Below, piece by piece: positions 61,771 to 62,076 of a DNA stretch of 62,076 bases. The position numbers and the translations under genes are program-made. A model generated the notes under the pieces. The model ran no database searches and was not told where the DNA came from. It saw only the letters and a program-made list of their open reading frames with translations. The stretch lies in the NCBI GenBank assembly GCA_041695045.1, contig JBGFRR010000008.1:1-62076 (forward strand). The letters run 5' to 3'. The stretch comes from JBGFRR01 sp041695045 (lineage in GTDB: Bacteria > Bacteroidota > Ignavibacteria > UBA10030). The stretch's first letter is position 1. Every line of letters starts with the position of its first letter.

Positions 61771-62076
61771 TTTACGGGGACACCGAACAGCCCCGATTCA
61801 TCGGGGGAATCAATCCATTTCTCCGGGAAGTTGCTACTTTCTAACTCAAGTTGACCGCTTGTTTGAAGGGGTTAAAACCCCTAAATATATTGGTTGGAAA
61901 TTCTATCCACGCCCTAAAGGACGTGGCTATAGCCCCGACCTTCAGGCCGCGGATGACAAAAAAACCAACAAAAAACCCAAGGGCTTCAGCCCTTTACACA
62001 CTGCAGCGGTCAACTTGAGGCCTCAACAAAGGCGTTGCCTTTCTTGTTCATTGTGATGACATTGATCTCCACACTT
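61771..62076. repeat. REP-like hairpin cluster at the window end
   Basis: Short stems include AGGGGTTAAAACCCCT (61867-61882), CACGCCCTAAAGGACGTGG (61910-61928) and AAGGGCTTCAGCCCTTT (61979-61995), plus GGCCTTCAGGCC-like bases near 61940. The pattern is typical of REP-type elements mobilised by IS200-like transposases, but no transposase gene is in the window. No gene is supported here. Confidence 0.65.

Noticed and set aside
61859..62056. Plus-strand ORF of 65 codons at the right edge
   Set aside because: It is composed of hairpin repeat sequence and has no protein similarity.

Overview
The window looks like a chromosomal piece of a Gram-negative member of the Bacteroidota/Chlorobiota/Ignavibacteria (FCB) assemblage. 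The reasons are a fused lpxC-fabZ gene inside a bamA-ompH-ompH-lpxD-lpxC/fabZ-lpxA operon, a C-terminal remnant with the type IX secretion sorting motif YPNPFNPAT at 61.6 kb, and a PPi-type phosphofructokinase. I cannot name a species. I saw no rRNA, tRNA or CRISPR array.

Region by region. (1) 1-5.6 kb is an integron: six attC sites, cassettes all reading on the minus strand (partial HicB, NucS-like nuclease, a gene-free cassette with a 59-bp tandem repeat, a MazF-type pair, a RelE/ParE-type pair, an Mrr-type endonuclease, an SMR efflux pump), a near-consensus Pc promoter, and an intI in the same orientation as the cassettes. intI is broken by a 19-bp perfect palindrome and lacks a recognisable N-terminus. 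(2) 5.6-17 kb is core metabolism and stress: hemB, a family-5 uracil-DNA glycosylase, an amino-acid permease, an alpha/beta hydrolase, hemerythrin, citrate synthase, an AbgT transporter with a structured leader, a cold-shock protein and clpC. (3) 17.2-28.7 kb is a plus-strand envelope cluster: uppS, bamA, two ompH/skp, lpxD, lpxC-fabZ, lpxA, lipM-like, panB, surE and pfp. (4) 29-38.8 kb has two tandem AGCS symporters, an NSS transporter, DUF309, a C39-like protein beside a decayed ATP-grasp gene, a field of small palindromes, and mutS. (5) 38.8-51.6 kb is a type I restriction operon (hsdR...hsdS...hsdM) carrying extra defence-like genes: a frameshifted AlbA_2/HATPase protein, a duplicated 3' end of hsdR, a TIR-APAZ plus short-Argonaute pair (SPARTA type), and a RibD-like deaminase fused to HATPase_c_4 and winged-helix domains. 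Four 36-bp dyad repeats at a 62-bp period precede hsdM. (6) 52.4-57.5 kb is a signalling set: a class III cyclase with three tandem CxxCH heme modules, a SpoIIE/PP2C phosphatase and a HerA-like ATPase. (7) 58-62 kb is patchwork: a small hypothetical protein, a high-GC lipoprotein with a caspase-like His/Cys dyad and IPT domain, the truncated T9SS protein end, and hairpin repeats.

The strongest leads for undescribed biology are the deaminase-HATPase-wHTH fusion inside the restriction/SPARTA operon, the dyad repeat array beside it, and the triheme cyclase. SPARTA itself and integrons are known system types; what is notable is how they are arranged here. Several genes carry frameshifts. Some may be true decay and some could be assembly errors, which cannot be separated from sequence alone.
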